Of a stretch of 13,409 nucleotides of DNA, positions 13,049 to 13,409 are shown one piece after another. Numbering within the stretch: position 1 is the first letter of the stretch; each line of letters starts with the position of its first letter. Position numbers and translations under genes: made by a program. The stretch is taken from contig DFBT01000016.1 in assembly GCA_002366725.1 (NCBI GenBank), positions 19,093-32,501 of the forward strand, read 5' to 3'. The notes beneath the pieces are model-generated. The model did no database searches and was not told the origin of the DNA. It saw only the letters and a list, made by a program, of their open reading frames with translations. This DNA is from Caldifarciminota bacterium UBA3073 (GTDB lineage Bacteria > Hydrothermota > UBA3073).

Positions 13049-13409
13049 ATGCGGATAGCGCCAAAGGGTTTGATATGGAAAGATTTCAGAAACTTGCAGA
13101 AGAGAGAAGAGCTTTCCACAGAGCCTATTGTGGAAGACCTTCTCTTTATCCAGACGATTGAAGGGCATTCTCACAACGGCGACGGTGCATTTAGAGGGCG
13201 TAAGTTTGTGGATACAACGGTTAACGATATTGTGGAAGCGTTGGGGAGGGATATATTCATTGTGCGTTCCGAGAGGCAGATGTTGATCGATGAAATATGC
13301 GAGTATGCGGAGCGTGTAATGGACGGAGAGAACCTTATCCATCTTGTAAACAGGAACAACGAGCCTTTGATGCGCTGTCCCTTGTTCACACAGTGGGAAG
13401 TGAATTCCA
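13049..13409 (+). CDS. Unrecognised protein, 3'-truncated by window end
   Basis: The frame is open from ATG 13049 to the last base, giving 120 codons with no stop. The ribosome-binding site AAGGAGGTG makes the start secure. The protein begins MRIAPKGLIWKDF, has a predicted helix with QKREELSTEPIVEDLLF, and then a segment with two His residues, IEGHSHNGDGAF (about 38-49). It continues with alternating helices and ends in view at NEPLMRCPLFTQWEV. There is no signal peptide or membrane segment. I do not recognise the family. Codon choice looks like that of the neighbouring genes. The element at 12870-13020 is directly upstream, so it may supply or disturb the promoter. Confidence 0.75.
   Translation, partial: MRIAPKGLIWKDFRNLQKREELSTEPIVEDLLFIQTIEGHSHNGDGAFRGRKFVDTTVNDIVEALGRDIFIVRSERQMLIDEICEYAERVMDGENLIHLVNRNNEPLMRCPLFTQWEVNS

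Overview
The window is bacterial. All twelve genes read on the plus strand. A V/A-type ATPase together with a TolC-type outer-membrane channel suggests a diderm (two-membrane) bacterium from a lineage that uses the A/V rotary enzyme. An uncultured phylum such as WOR-3/Stahlbacteria would fit the gene content and the repeat-rich spacers, but this is inference, and the window holds no rRNA or other phylogenetic marker.

Layout. (1) Positions 1-4164 hold the end of a V/A-ATPase operon in the usual order A-B-D. The A gene is cut at its 5' end by the window edge. (2) Positions 4207-9083 hold a complete tripartite ABC efflux cluster with MacB split into two genes: an FtsX/MacB-type permease, a TolC-like outer-membrane factor, a MacA/HlyD-like adaptor and a MacB/LolD-like ATPase. 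The ATPase and permease would form the inner-membrane pump, the adaptor would bridge the periplasm, and the TolC-like protein would form the exit duct. (3) Positions 9084-9639 are non-coding, with palindromes, a terminator-like hairpin and a near-consensus promoter. (4) Positions 9640-12863 hold an uncharacterised acidic protein, an alpha/beta hydrolase, an exported TPR protein and a free-standing EF-Tu domain-2-like protein. The last two are one base apart. (5) A 151-bp element with perfect 27-bp terminal inverted repeats lies at 12870-13020. Behind it starts an unrecognised gene that runs off the window.

The most unusual content is in the spacers. They are largely built from tandem arrays of very short units (7, 8 or 9 bases) whose sequence drifts along the array. 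The spacer before the TolC gene contains four such arrays in succession, with unit lengths 8, 8, 9 and 7. Arrays have also opened up the normally tight ATPase operon, and two of them begin inside the end of a gene and include its stop codon. A second family, a roughly 27-base word containing TAAAAT and GACCCCA, occurs four times in the right third of the window. Two direct copies flank the uncharacterised gene and two inverted copies form the 151-bp element. I see no CRISPR array, tRNA, rRNA or transposase gene.
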